DNA of 64,000 bases, from contig CM068380.1 of NCBI GenBank assembly GCA_034770075.1, positions 40,375,533 through 40,439,532 of the forward strand. Reading direction: 5' to 3'. Both the position numbers and the translations under genes were made by a program. This DNA comes from Aralia elata. Taxonomy: Eukaryota; Streptophyta; Magnoliopsida; Apiales; Araliaceae. This document shows, piece after piece, positions 34,684-45,949 of this stretch (position 1 is the stretch's first letter; the number at the start of each line of letters is the position of its first letter). Below the pieces are notes generated by a model. The model saw nothing but the letters and a program-made list of their open reading frames with translations, was not told where the DNA came from and did no database searches.

Positions 34684-34871
34684 GTAAAATATGGCGTCAG
34701 GGTGGTATACCCCGGATGGTGGGGGATGAATAGATACCAGTTTTTGTCCCTTATTTTGAATTTTGCATGGTTATGTTATTTTGTCATGTTATTTTAAAGA
34801 TGATCATTGTGGGAAAATGACTTATATATATGACAAATATTTTTGTTTCATGTCAAGTGTACCAATTTGAG
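34684..34871 (+). other. Putative spliced intron between protease and reverse transcriptase (Tat)
   Basis: The 188-bp segment begins GTAAAATATGG, is T-rich and ends ACCAATTTGAG. Removing it joins the protease frame (phase 2) to the reverse transcriptase frame without a stop. Ogre elements are known to have an intron in this place. The exact acceptor is my inference; CTTTTGAAAG-like AG sites downstream do not keep frame. Confidence 0.45.
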
Positions 34872-36446
34872 TATTTCTTGCCTAACAAACAATGTTTCAA
34901 ATTTGAAAGATGACTATAATTTTGATATTGAGCTGGATTTCGATTTAATGGGCATTGAGCAGGATGAGACGGATAATGGCGATACGCCCAACGAGATCAA
35001 AGGATGGGTCGAAGACAAACCCAAACCCAACTTAGACCAAACCATCACCATAAATATCGGAACCCCTGACAAACCCAAAGAGCTCAAGATAGGGACAGAT
35101 CTGACCCCTAGCCAAAAAACAGAAATAATTGAGTTACTAAGCCAGTATGAGGATATTTTTGCCTGGTCTCATGAGGACATGATCGGATTGTCCACCGACA
35201 TTGTGGTACACCAGTTGCCCATCAAAGAGGGTTTCAAGCTTGTCAAGCAGAAACTAAGAAAGCTAAAACCGGAGTGGAACTTGAAGGTGAAGGAAGAAAT
35301 CGTCAAACAGTTCAAGGCTGGAATCATTATGGTGTCCACTTACCCGGAATGGCTGTCCAATATAGTCCCAGTGGCTAAGCCTGGAGGGAAGGTGAGGGTA
35401 TGTGTCGACTATAGAGATCTGAACAAGGCCAGTCTCAAGGACAACTTCCCAGTGCCTTTTATACACATCTTGGTGGATAACACAGCCCAATATGAGATGT
35501 ACTCTTTTGTTAATTGCTTTGCGGGGTATCATCAGATAATGGTGGCGGAGGAAGACCGGGAAAAGACCGCTTTCATCACCCCTTGGGGCACCTTCTACTA
35601 CAGACGATTGGCCTTCGGTCTCACAAATGCGGGGGCTACTTATCAGAGAGCCATGATGGCCCTGTTCCACGATATGATGCACAAGGAGATAGAGGTCTAC
35701 GTGGACGACATTATCGTGAAATCGAGGGTAGAATCTGATCATAAAATCCATCTCAAAAAGCTATTCGATCGGCTCAGAAAGTATAATTTGAAGCTCAATC
35801 TGGAAAAGTGTGCTTTCGGAGTGTAGTCGGGCAAGCTCTTGGGATTCCTGGTTAGTAATCGGGGCATTGAGTTGGATCCGGCGAAGATTAAGGCCATTGT
35901 GGATATGCTGGCACCTCGCACAGAAAGGGAGATAAGAGGATTTCTGGGGAGAATAAACTTCATTAGCCGCTTCATATCCCACTTGACAACTACATGCGAG
36001 CCGATTTTTAAACTGTTAAGGAAAGATGTCTCCCAAGAGTGGAATAAACAATGCCAGAAAGCCTTTCAGACCATTAAGAAGCAGCTGACAGAAGCACCGG
36101 TACTGGTACCCCCGAAGGACGGGATCCCTCTGTTTATGTATATATCGGTCAATGCCATTGCGATGAGATGTATGCTGGGATAGAAGAATGAATCAGGCAA
36201 AGAGCAGGCCATCTATTACCTCAGCAAGAGATTTAGCCGATGTGAATAGAATTACACCCCCATCGAAAGGACCTGTTGTGTTTTGGCGTGGGCTGCAGTG
36301 AAATTACAGCACTATCTCCATGGGCACACTACGTACTTGATATCGAGAATGGATCCCCTAAAATATATCTTTGAAAGGCCCATGCTGAACTATCGATTGC
36401 CAAGGTGGCAGTTAATCTTACAGCAGTTCGACATCGTATACGTAAC
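34872..36446 (+). pseudogene. Reverse transcriptase and first RNase H (Tat)
   Basis: The 327-residue open part holds the palm motifs: VPVAKPGGKVRVCVDYRDLN, FAGYHQIMVAEEDREKTAF, FGLTNAGATYQRAMM and the catalytic box VYVDDIIVKS with both aspartates. The thumb and connection (GFLGRINFISRFISHL) follow after a TAG at 35824. RNase H continues after a TAG at 36181 (QAIYYLSKRF, YTPIERTCCVLAWA) with a further TAG at 36247. A frameshift near 36445 moves to the next domain. The enzyme would copy the element RNA in the particle. Confidence 0.9.
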
Positions 36447-36990
36447 TCAGAAGCCATGAAAGGGCAGGGAATTGCAGATCAGTTGTTAGAAATGCCAGCA
36501 GGGGGGATGGAGCCTTTAGAAACTCCTTTGCCAGGCGAAGATGTATTCTAGGTCTTACACACGAGATGTGATGACGAGGGGTAGTTCTGGAAGTTGTATT
36601 TTGATGGTGCCATGAATGCTGAAGGGGCAGGAGCCGGAGCAGTCCTGATCTCTATTACCGGAGAGCAATACTCCGTGGCCACTAAATTGTAGTTCAGTAA
36701 TTCGAATAACACAGCTGAGTATGAGGGATGTATATTGGGACTCCGATTTGCCCGCGATATGGGAATGAAGAGACTAGCGGTGTTCGGGGATTCAGAGCTG
36801 GTAATCAGACAGGCGATCGGGGTGTATAGCACTAAAGAGCTCCGGTTACTTCCGTACCACCGATGTGTTATCCAATTGATGCGAGAGTTTGAAGATATCG
36901 CTTTCCGACATATCCCCCAGGGACGAAATAATTTTGCCGATGCATTGGCAACCCTGGCTTCCTTAATCCACATAATCAAAAGCAGGGACG
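36447..36990 (+). pseudogene. Second, archaeal-type RNase H (Tat)
   Basis: After the frameshift the frame gives a second RNase H fold: Asp in LYFDGAMNAEGAGAGAVLI, Glu in NTAEYEGCILGLRFARDMG, Asp in LAVFGDSELVIRQAIG and Asp in GRNNFADALATLAS, the four acidic residues of the active site. This extra domain is typical of the Tat clade and unlike the first RNase H. Stops at 36549, 36582 and 36690 interrupt it. Confidence 0.85.
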
Positions 36991-38271
36991 TTCCACAGAT
37001 TGAAATAGCGGTACAGAATGCCCCGGCATACGAGGAGCATGTGGCAGTATTATCGGAGGAGGTGGTTCTACCAAAGCAGCCTTGGTATCACGACATAAGG
37101 GAGTATCTGAGGGATAGATCCATTCCCGACCAAGCAAGCCGAGCTGAGAGGTTGAGAATCCAAAAGATGGCAATGAGGTTTTATCTGAGCGGGGATTCAC
37201 TGTACAAGAGGGATGCCGGTTTGGGATTGTTGCGATGTGTAAATGAAACACAGGCCCAAAAGATTATGGACGAAATACATGGTGGAGTGTGTGGGCCACA
37301 TATGAGTGGACCGATGCTAGCTAAAAAGATCTTGAAAACGGGGCATTACTGGTTAACACTGAAGGCCGACAGCGATGATCATGTCAAACGATGTTACCAA
37401 TGCCAGGCGCACGACAATGTAATCCATGCGCCTCCCAATGAACTGCATTGTATGACCTCCCTTTGGCCATTCTCAATGTGGGGTATGGATGTAATCGGAC
37501 CAATAGAGCCCAAAGCAAGCAACGGACACCGATTTATCTTCGTTATGATCGATTACTTCACTAAATAGGTAGAAGTAGCTTCTTTCCCCAAAGTAACTCA
37601 GGAGATCATCGTCCGTTTCATCAGGAATAATGTCATTTGCCGATACGGGCAACCTGAGGTCTTAGTCTCCGACAATGACAAGAATTTGAACAATGCCCTC
37701 ATGAAGGAATTATGTGACCAGTTTAAGATCAAACACCTCAATTCTGTCATTTACCGTCCTAAGATGAATGGGGCAGTGGAGGCTGCAAATAAGAATATCA
37801 AGAAGATCATGGCGAGAATGTCTGCCAATCATCGGGGATGGCCGGATCTGCTACCTCTCACCCTGCTGGCGTACAGAACGTCGGTGCGTACTTCTACAGG
37901 GGCAACCCCTTACGCTTTGGTATACGGAATGGAGGCTGTTCTGCCAGTTGAGGTTGAGATGGCGTCCCTCAGAATCTTGATTGATGCTCAGATAAACGAG
38001 GAGGATTGGATACCAATTGGCCCTAATTGATGAAAGGAGGGTGGCTGCTGTTTTGCACGGTCAGTTATATCAACAAAGAATCTCTCGATCGTACGACAAG
38101 AAGATAAGACCTCGGAAGTTTAAGGAAAATGACCTAGTGCTAAAGAGGGTCATGCCTTGTCAAGACGAAGCCAAAGGGAAGTTTGCCCCGAGCTGGGAAG
38201 GACCTTTTGTGATTAAGAAAATGTTGTCCGGAGGAGCCCTCATATTGCAAGAGATGGACGGTGAGGTGTTT
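36991..38271 (+). pseudogene. Integrase (Tat), split by the Athila A3 insertion
   Basis: The zinc domain is visible as HGGVCGPH followed by CYQCQ. The core carries Asp in GMDVIGPIEP, Asp in VLVSDNDKNLNN and Glu in NGAVEAANKN, so the DDE triad is kept. A TAG at 37566 replaces the usual Trp in FTKWVE-type sequence. A frameshift near 38020 leads to the C-terminal domain (FAPSWEGPFVIKKMLSGGAL). The last codons before A3 are GEVF at 38263-38271; the tail resumes at 50806 and ends at 50844. Confidence 0.9.
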
Positions 38272-39841
38272 TGTTGGTTGATTTCACAATCAATAAAACA
38301 CGCGCAAGTATACGCGGTCCACAAGTAATATAAGATAAGTAAAGTGTCGAACCCACGAGGAATTATATTAAATAATTACCAAATATCAATCGCATGTAAA
38401 ATCAATCCAATTTAATCAATGACAATATGGTTTGTGTTTGTTGTTGATTATAACTAACATAAAGGCAATTTAGAAAACAAGGTTTTACTAACACGGATAA
38501 AGTTCAAGATAAAAAAGGTCTAAGATTACAATATCCCCCAACTCTTCATTTAAATATCATACTCTCTCTTGTTTGGTAAATTAGAACATACGAATTGTTA
38601 TCCGAGAAATCACAAGTATATATAAGCCTCTCTCGATGGTCGAATACGTATTTCCTATTGTGGTGTATAGATATATTTCTATTCTACACACAAGCAAGAA
38701 CCTCATATCAAAAATAATCGATAAGACACATGTCACGTAAAATCCTATCAACTATTCTATCAATTACCAACTTTCACAATAGAAATCATTAAGCAAGGAT
38801 TCTCAATTGGATACATGTGGCATTTAGATATATGTCTATCCTAAATACAATCAAATTATCAATCCTCAAGAGTAATACATAAGACTCACGTCACATAATC
38901 TAATACATTATCCATAAAGAATATCCAACTTTCACATGAATTTATAACTAGGTCTCAACTTACACTTCCTCTCTCAATTCCATATAAGTTACCAAGGTAA
39001 TTACGGGCCAAGCAATTAATCCTTAAGCAAAGGTTATGAACTCCAATTCATGTAATGACTAACTACCAATCAAAGAGAGAGCATTCAATTTAAACTACAA
39101 GTTGGGTTCCATTGCAATCTTAGAATGAAGAGTTTAGCTCATATTCAATTTCAACAACATCATAATCTGATTATAGTACCTGGTTTGGAATAACAAAATA
39201 ATAAATAAGAACTAAAACATATGAAGAAACACCCCTTTTGTGATGAGATTCCCGAATTGGTGTGGTGTAGATCTTCTTGAGTTGCTCTTGCTTCCTATTT
39301 CGTGCTCCTAGCCTCCTTGAGTTGATGAAATTCAGATGATTACTACCTTTGTTCTTTTGTTCTTCTTCTTTTTCTCTCAAACCCTAGCCTCCAAATTGTG
39401 TAGCAAAGCTGATTACCTACTAATCTGATTACTCTCTCTTCTTCCCTTTCCATTGTGCTCCCGAATTTGCTCCACTGAAACTCCACTACCAGCAGAAGTG
39501 ACAAACGCCAGCCATATCTCTTGTCCCGACCTGTCGCCCCGGCGACAAAAATACACTGCGAGATGCCGCCCCGGCGATGGAAATTGGCTTAGTCACGTCG
39601 CCCCGGCGATAGCGTCGCCCCGGCGCTGAAATAAGCCTGGGGTTGTCGCCCCGACGATGTAGCCTACTGCTGGAATTTGATAATTTTGCTCCAAAAGCTC
39701 TACAATTCCACAATTTTCTACTTAGAGTCGCTTCCTGCACAATAATGAAATAACTCGTGAAATGGTGCTATAAATGCTTAAAGATAGCCGAGAATTGAGC
39801 CTAGAAAACATCCAATTCGTAGGTATAAAACTCACTCATCA
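38272..39841 (-). repeat. 3' LTR of Athila A3
   Basis: The plus strand starts TGTTGGTTGATTTC and ends ACTCACTCATCA, 1570 bp. It lacks 24 bases present in the 5' LTR near 50350-50375. It carries five GC-rich words of the type GTCGCCCCGGCGA at 39532-39659. Confidence 0.95.
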
Positions 39842-39862
39842 AATACCTCCAAACTTAAGACT
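39842..39862 (-). other. Polypurine tract of Athila A3
   Basis: On the minus strand AAGTTTGGAGGTATT directly precedes the 3' LTR start TGATGAGTG. It is preceded by TTGAGGACAAG. A second, similar set (GAGGACA then AAGTTTGGGGG) lies at 41104-41140. Confidence 0.7.
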
Positions 39863-41177
39863 TTGCTTGTCCTCAAGCAAAACAAAGGAAATGAAAAACA
39901 CACAATGCCACAAGTATTTGAATGCAAATGTAAGAGTTCTACGCTAGAGCAGTCAGGATAAGGACATCCAGCCTCAACAATTAAAAACAAGTAAACAACA
40001 ACCTTTCCACCAAATGATTATCAGAAATGAAACTCACAACAATTTCGCCAAATGTTTAACCCTTAAGTGTGTGTGTGGTTGGACTGTTAGAGCACGCACT
40101 GATTACAATTCAATCCTAGAACTACATTGCTCAAAAGAAGATAAAACAGTCAATACCCAAATTGCTAGCAGCTTTCATGCTCACTAGCCTCTATTTTCAC
40201 ATTCCATTTAGCTATATTCTATAACTATCACCGAGTGCATTTTACGCTCCATCTCGATGATATTTTATTAACATCTAGACCTGTGCAATGTCTATCTTCA
40301 TTAGGCTTTTCAATGTCACCCATGTAGCAAACTTTCCACCGATGACTCCCAAACCAGATGGTTTTAAGGCACCAAGCGTAGAAACGCTCCAACGGGCTTA
40401 CTTGTTCGAATGACAAAGGCCACAAAGATAAACTAGTCAAGATTTGCTCATATCTGTCTATATTTCATTTTCAATTATAACCAGCATTCAAGACAGACAT
40501 CGAAGCAGTAAATAAGCAACACCATATTTTTTATTTATTTATTTATTTATTTATTTTTTTTTTTTTTTAAGGAAGACTATCCTATCTTTTAATGAGCAAC
40601 AGTTTCAACGAGTTGAATATAACATCTCACGTACCCAACAACAATACTATGTGCATTAGGAACTCCAAGGGTAAAAAATTCAAGAGAAATCGGCACGAGT
40701 TAACATTTCTAATATAGCAATTCAGATCCAAGGTGCTGAATACATTAAAACAGTGATTACCAAGTCATCATCGACTTTCCTTAAATGCACTGCTCATAGG
40801 TTTCTAAGTGCAGTTCTACATGATGCTGAGAAACCATAAATCTAAAGGAAAATAGACGATGAATATGTACAATGATCATCAACAAATGACACTAATAGAA
40901 ATAAGCATTCATAGCAAGAAAAGTCATTTTGATGATAATTAACATGATTATTCTCAATAAAAGCCATCCTTCAAAAACTGTCTTTAAACTTGAAAACCTG
41001 CATACTAACTATAACTACCATGCTAAAGCATTAAACCAACTGAAACCAACTGAAGTACAAGGAACGACTACTAAATAGCAAAAAGCAAAACTAATAGCAA
41101 AACCACCCCCAAACTTAAAATGGATAATGTCCTCATTGTCTAAAGAGTGCAAAATGTAAAACTGAGGACTCCCCTGA
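39863..41177 (-). other. 3' noncoding region of Athila A3
   Basis: No gene is visible. It contains a (TTTA)n-poly(T) tract (40526-40568), TTACGCTCCATCTC (40242-40255, shared with A1), and a second purine-tract-like motif next to the extra ORF (41104-41140). Confidence 0.65.
40526..40568. repeat. (TTTA)n and poly(T) tract
   Basis: About seven TTTA units run into a stretch of some 15 T. Confidence 0.9.
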
Positions 41178-42380
41178 TCATGGTTGGTTGATATCCTCAA
41201 CCTCAACGTCAGATGGTGGATAGGGTGGAAGTGGCTGGGGCACGGGAAATGGGATAGGCGGTCCTCTAGGATTCAGCTTCGCGAACTGTTCAGCCAGAAC
41301 TGCATTGAAGCTCGTGGTGTAGTTGAATATGTGCTCCTGCCTCTCTGCAAGTCGTTGGTTCTGTCGTACCAACAGCATTTGCATATCTCTGAGTTGACTG
41401 CTGACACGACATCTCGGCTAAGAGCTGGAATCTGTAGGTGAAGCAGGGGCATCCACTGGGTCTGCCTGGGGCTGAATAATAAATCCTCGACCCCGCGGGT
41501 GTGACTCTGCCTGGTCCCAAACTGAGTATCTGGAGATCAGTCGATGATCCAAGACCAGCAGTGGCTGCTGAACAATCTCATCCTCGGCCCACTGAACGCC
41601 TGCAGCCCGGCACAATCCGCAGATAAGTGACGGGTGTGGCAACCCGCCGTGAACATTACTCCTCAGGATCCTGCGGATGTTACCCTCAATGATACGACCC
41701 ACGTCGATCGCGTAGTCCATGACTATAGCATACAAGAGGGCAGCCCTGTCCTTTGTCACATCGCTAACATGAACTATGGGCATCAGCTTGGCGCAGAGAA
41801 AAGCATACCAAATCTTACCATACAGGCTTAACTTCTTGCTATGAAAAAATGTACCCCCTCTGTTGCCCTTAGCAACCTACGCGGTGCCCGGTCTGCACAA
41901 GTCAGCCAGAATTCTGTCATAGTCGGGTGAGGATCGCAGGAACTCAGTATATTGGCACACTGTAGGAGCATCCAATGCATAGTAGTCGTTAATAGCCTGG
42001 GCGCTGAATGGTACGGTCCTGCCCCGTACAGTCACAGTATATGGTAGCGTGTCCTTTGCGTTAGCATAGAACTCCTGGACGATGGCTACCACAGCTGCCT
42101 CGGGCTGCTCAATGAAAGTGTCCCATTCTCTCTCAGTAATCTGATCGCCCATCTCTCCATCCACTCTCCAACTAGGTCGTAGGCCACGCTCGGGTGTCAG
42201 AGCCTTACCCACTATGAAAGTGTCAAATCGTGCAGCGGCCTCAGCATTGACAAACTTACTGTGATCATAAGCCCGTTCTTGTGGTGCTGAGGAACCCTCA
42301 CCCCTGAACTTTTTGGCGGCATGGCTGCTCAATACTTGGCACAAACAACCACAACAAGCTTCCCCCACACTTGATTTCAA
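41178..42380 (-). pseudogene. Athila A3 extra ORF (plant transposon protein domain)
   Basis: Pieces 41877-42380, 41418-41783 and 41178-41384 form one protein of about 400 residues. It shows the signature of the putative plant transposon protein domain found in the env position of Athila elements: EAAARFDTFIVGKALTPERG, VVAIVQEFYANAKDTLPY, VRGRTVPFSAQAINDYY and LMPIVHVSDVTKDRAALLYA. TAG stops lie at 41877 and 41418. No signal peptide or membrane segment is seen, so it does not look like an envelope protein. The true start is uncertain; an ATG in another frame (MPPKSSG, near 42324) may be the original start, with an early frameshift. It ends in a Pro-rich, acidic tail. Confidence 0.7.
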
Positions 42381-43783
42381 CTAACTGTCAATTACACTGC
42401 CACAGACCAATTCCAGCAATATATATAAACCGACACCCGATTGCCAACACAAACACAATCGCCCAACAAGTGAAAAATACAGTGCAATCCCACAGCTTTA
42501 GTTCATAGCAGTTAAAAAAAAAATTCCCAACGCAGACATAAATTGCTCTAACGACAATACCCAATAATTTTATCAAGATATATCAGTGCACAATAACCCA
42601 ATATAGAGCAAATCTCAAACTGATATCCAATATTTCTTAAATCCACTATCGCTAGCTAGTGATTAATCAGTTATCAACCAGTAAGAAAACCCAAAGCAAA
42701 CCGATACACAGCAGTAAATAATGCCCAATACATTCAGTGCATACCTTGCAACACCTAGTTGAAGAATGTGAAGATGAATACCTTGCTTGATTTCTAATCA
42801 GAGGTGCACTGAGTATAAATTCTGCTTCAAATCCCAAGCCTTGAGTACTAGCAATCGTGGGTTTGCAATGGTGAAAACTGACAGTTGAAAAATTACGTGG
42901 AACCAAAATTTGCCAAGAATCCTAATGGTTTCTCTAAATGTACTGTCAAAGATCCATAAGCATTAGCAATGATTTCCAAGCAATCAATGACATACCCTGA
43001 TCAATCAGAGTATGGAAATTAGCAGAAAATGAACCCTAACTTGGAAATCCCTTGTGACATTAAAAATCCCCAAATTTGCGGTTGAAGCTTGGTGTGGGTG
43101 GTGCGAACTCCGCCTGATTTGTATTGAAATAGGTTGTGGAACAGTGTGGCTTGTGTATCGGATGGATTGAGAAGGGATTCCGAGCTTGGGGTTGAATGAA
43201 TGGAAGAGAGAATGGAAATAGCGATCTGCAGAATTGGGGTTTTTAAAAACTGGATTCCGTGTCTATCGCCGGGGCAATAGAATATACTTTGTTTTTTACC
43301 GCCGGGGCGATAGTGTCATCGGGGCGAGGAAAAATGAGTCTAAAATGTCGCCGGGGCGATTGTGTCGCTGGGGCGATCCAAATGTCTTATGAATTGTCGC
43401 CGGGGCGATAGACCCTACTGCATCCCCAAACTTGCACTATTGCAAATCTGATCCAAAACCAAACTTAACTCTTCCAACCTGTTTTAAGCAACATTGCACA
43501 CATATTCAGAATAGCTTGCCCAAAAATTCAACAATTAGAGCACAAAGAGAGCACAATGAGAGCATAGCTTTTCTAACCAAAATGAAAAAATGAAAAAAAT
43601 TAGAAACATAAGAATACACACTTGTCAAACTGAAATGTAACAACAAAATGTAAAGGATACGGATAAGGATAATGGGTTGCCTCCCATCCAGCGCGTGGTT
43701 TAAAGTCATCGGCCCGACTTCACATCCATTCAAGGCTAATCGGCTAAAGTGATCGAGGTCTTCTGGCGAGCGAAGCCGCCACC
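42381..43783 (-). other. Spacer between extra ORF and integrase in Athila A3
   Basis: No coding region is supported. It contains the GC-rich repeat block at 43264-43410 and the conserved GGGTTGCCTCCCA motif at 43675-43687. Confidence 0.6.
43264..43410. repeat. GC-rich hairpin words in the A3 internal region
   Basis: Six copies of TCGCCGGGGCGAT-type sequence, some mutated, lie here at irregular spacing. This is the reverse complement of the word TCGCCCCGGCGA repeated in the A3 LTRs. Confidence 0.8.
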
Positions 43784-44866
43784 CTAATAGTGCTTAAGAC
43801 GCTGCCCGTTGACTTTGAACGTTTCCTCCAGATTATCACCATAGACTTCAACAGCTCCGTGCGGAAATGCATGCTTGACAATGAAAGGACCCGACCAACG
43901 TGATTTGAGTTTTTCGGGAAAAAGCCTCAATCTAGAGTTGTATAGCAATACTGCTTGGCCAGGCTCAAATTTTCTGTCATCAATTTTCTTATCATGCCAC
44001 CTTTTTACCTTCTCCTTGTACAATTTTGCATTTTCATAAGCTTGCAGTCGGAACTCATCAAGTTCATTGAGCTGAAGAAGCCTTTTCTCGCCTGCCGCTG
44101 TGAGATCAAAATTCATCTTTCTTATGGCCTAGAATGCCTTATGCTCAAGTTCAACCGGGAGATGGCATGCCTTGCCATAAACAAGCTGGTATGGTGACAT
44201 ACCAATGGGTGTTTTAAAAGCCGTTCTGTACGCCCACAGTGCATCATCCAACTTTGTTGACCAATATTTTCTTGTGGGATTGACGATCTTTTCCAGGATT
44301 TTCTTCACTTCTCTGTTGGAAACCTCAGCTTGTCCATTGGTCTGGGGGTGATATGCAGTAGCAATTCTATGAGTGACCCCATATTTTCCCAAGAAGGCAG
44401 CAAAGTGCTTATTGCAGAAGTGACTCCCTTCATCACTGATCATGGCCCTTGGAGTACCGAACCTTGTGAAGATATTCTTTTGAAGGAATTTCAGCACTAC
44501 CTTGGAGTCATTAGTGGGAAATGCGGCTGCCTCCACCCATTTAGATACATAATCTACTGCCAAGAGAATATATAGATTGTTGAAAGAGGGTGGAAATGGC
44601 CCCATGAAGTTTATACCCCAAACGTCAAAGACTTCGACCTCAAGGATCATGTTTAACGGCATTTCATGCCGTTTAGAGATGTTCCCCATCCGTTGACATC
44701 TATCGCATCTTAGAACAAACTGATGAGCATCTTTAAACAAAGTTGGCCAAAAGAACCCTGCTTGCAACACCTTAGTGGCTGTTTTCTCACCTTCGTAGTG
44801 TCCTCCATATAGTGAATCGTGACAGTGATGAAGAATGCTCTCAACCTCACTTTGTGGAACACACCT
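43784..44866 (-). pseudogene. Integrase of Athila A3
   Basis: In frame with the rest of pol, the protein shows the HHCC zinc domain (HHCHDSLYGGH ... CDRCQ), the core and the C-terminal domain (FEPGQAVLLYNSRLRLFPEK, SRWSGPFIVKHAFPHGAVEV). The first catalytic residue, Asp in the usual WGIDFMGPF, is Asn here (codon at 44609-44611), which should abolish activity. The second Asp (ISDEGSHF) and the Glu (NGQAEVSN) are kept. A TAG at 44129 replaces the Trp expected after HKAF. Confidence 0.9.
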
Positions 44867-45949
44867 TCAAATCATTTGGTCCACACAATGTTTAAACAGA
44901 TATGGCTCATCCCACATGTACCTCTTCACGTCATGAAGAAACTTTTTCTTTTGCTGCCACGACAAGTCTGGGGGGAGTGTATTACTAACCAGGTGGTTAG
45001 CAAAATCAGCATACCAAGGAATTTCGCCTTGAACCACAAACAGCTTTTCATCCGGGAAAGATTCATTTATTAGAACTTTGTCTTCTTTATCAAGACCCGG
45101 ATTCTCCAATCTAGATAGATGGTCGGCTACTTGGTTTTCAGTTCCTTTTCTGTCCCGAATCTCCAAGTCAAACTCTTGCAGCAATAAGATCAGTCTAATC
45201 AATCTTGGTTTAACATCCTTCTTAGCAATTAGATATCGAATAGCCGAATGGTCCGTGAATACAACCACCCTCGTTCCAACCAAGTAAGATCGAAACTTAT
45301 CAAAGGCGTAAACTACTGCAAGCAACTCCTTCTCGGTAGTGGTGTAATTGAGCTGTGCATCGGTTAAGGTTTTGCTGGCGTAGTAAATAGCATGAAAAAC
45401 CTTCTCCTTACGCTGTCCCAAAACAACCCCAACCGCATAGTCACTGGCATCACACATCAATTCGAAGGGTTTTGACCAATCCGGAGCAATGATCACTGGT
45501 GCAGTGGTTAGTTTCTTCTTTAAAAGCTCAAAAGCGATCAGACACTCTTCATCAAACTTGAATGGCACATCTTTCTCTAGTAGACTGCATAAAGGCTTTG
45601 TGATCTTAGAAAAATCTTTAATGAACCTTCGGTAGAACCCCGCATGTCCCAGAAAACTGCGAATGCCCTTCACTGAGGTTGGTGGAGGTAAATTTTCAAT
45701 TGTTTCAAGTTTTGCTCTATCCACCTCAAGACCTTTGGATGACACTTTATGCCCAAGTATTATCCCCTCTTGCACCATGAAGTGACATTTTTCCCAGTTG
45801 AGCACTAGATTAGTTTCCACACATCTCTTCAGTATTAGAACTAGATTTTCCAAGCAGTTGTCAAATGAGTCACCAAACACTGAGAAATCATCCATGAAAA
45901 CTTCAACATTGCGTTCTACCAAATCTGAGAAAATAGCCATCATGCACCT
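44867..45949 (-). pseudogene. Reverse transcriptase C-terminal half and RNase H of Athila A3
   Basis: The catalytic box reads VFMDDFSVFGD with both aspartates, followed by the connection (GIRSFLGHAGFYRRFIKDFS) and RNase H with Asp in MCDASDYAVG, Glu in TEKELLAVVY, Asp in FTDHSAIRY and Asp in VADHLSRLE. It starts after a TAA at 45950 and ends at a TGA at 44867 in the usual IRRCVP position. The enzyme residues all look intact. Confidence 0.9.

Noticed and set aside
38017..38328. Apparent continuous integrase ORF to 38328
   Set aside because: The last 19 codons come from the inserted Athila LTR starting at 38272; the true tail is at 50806-50844.
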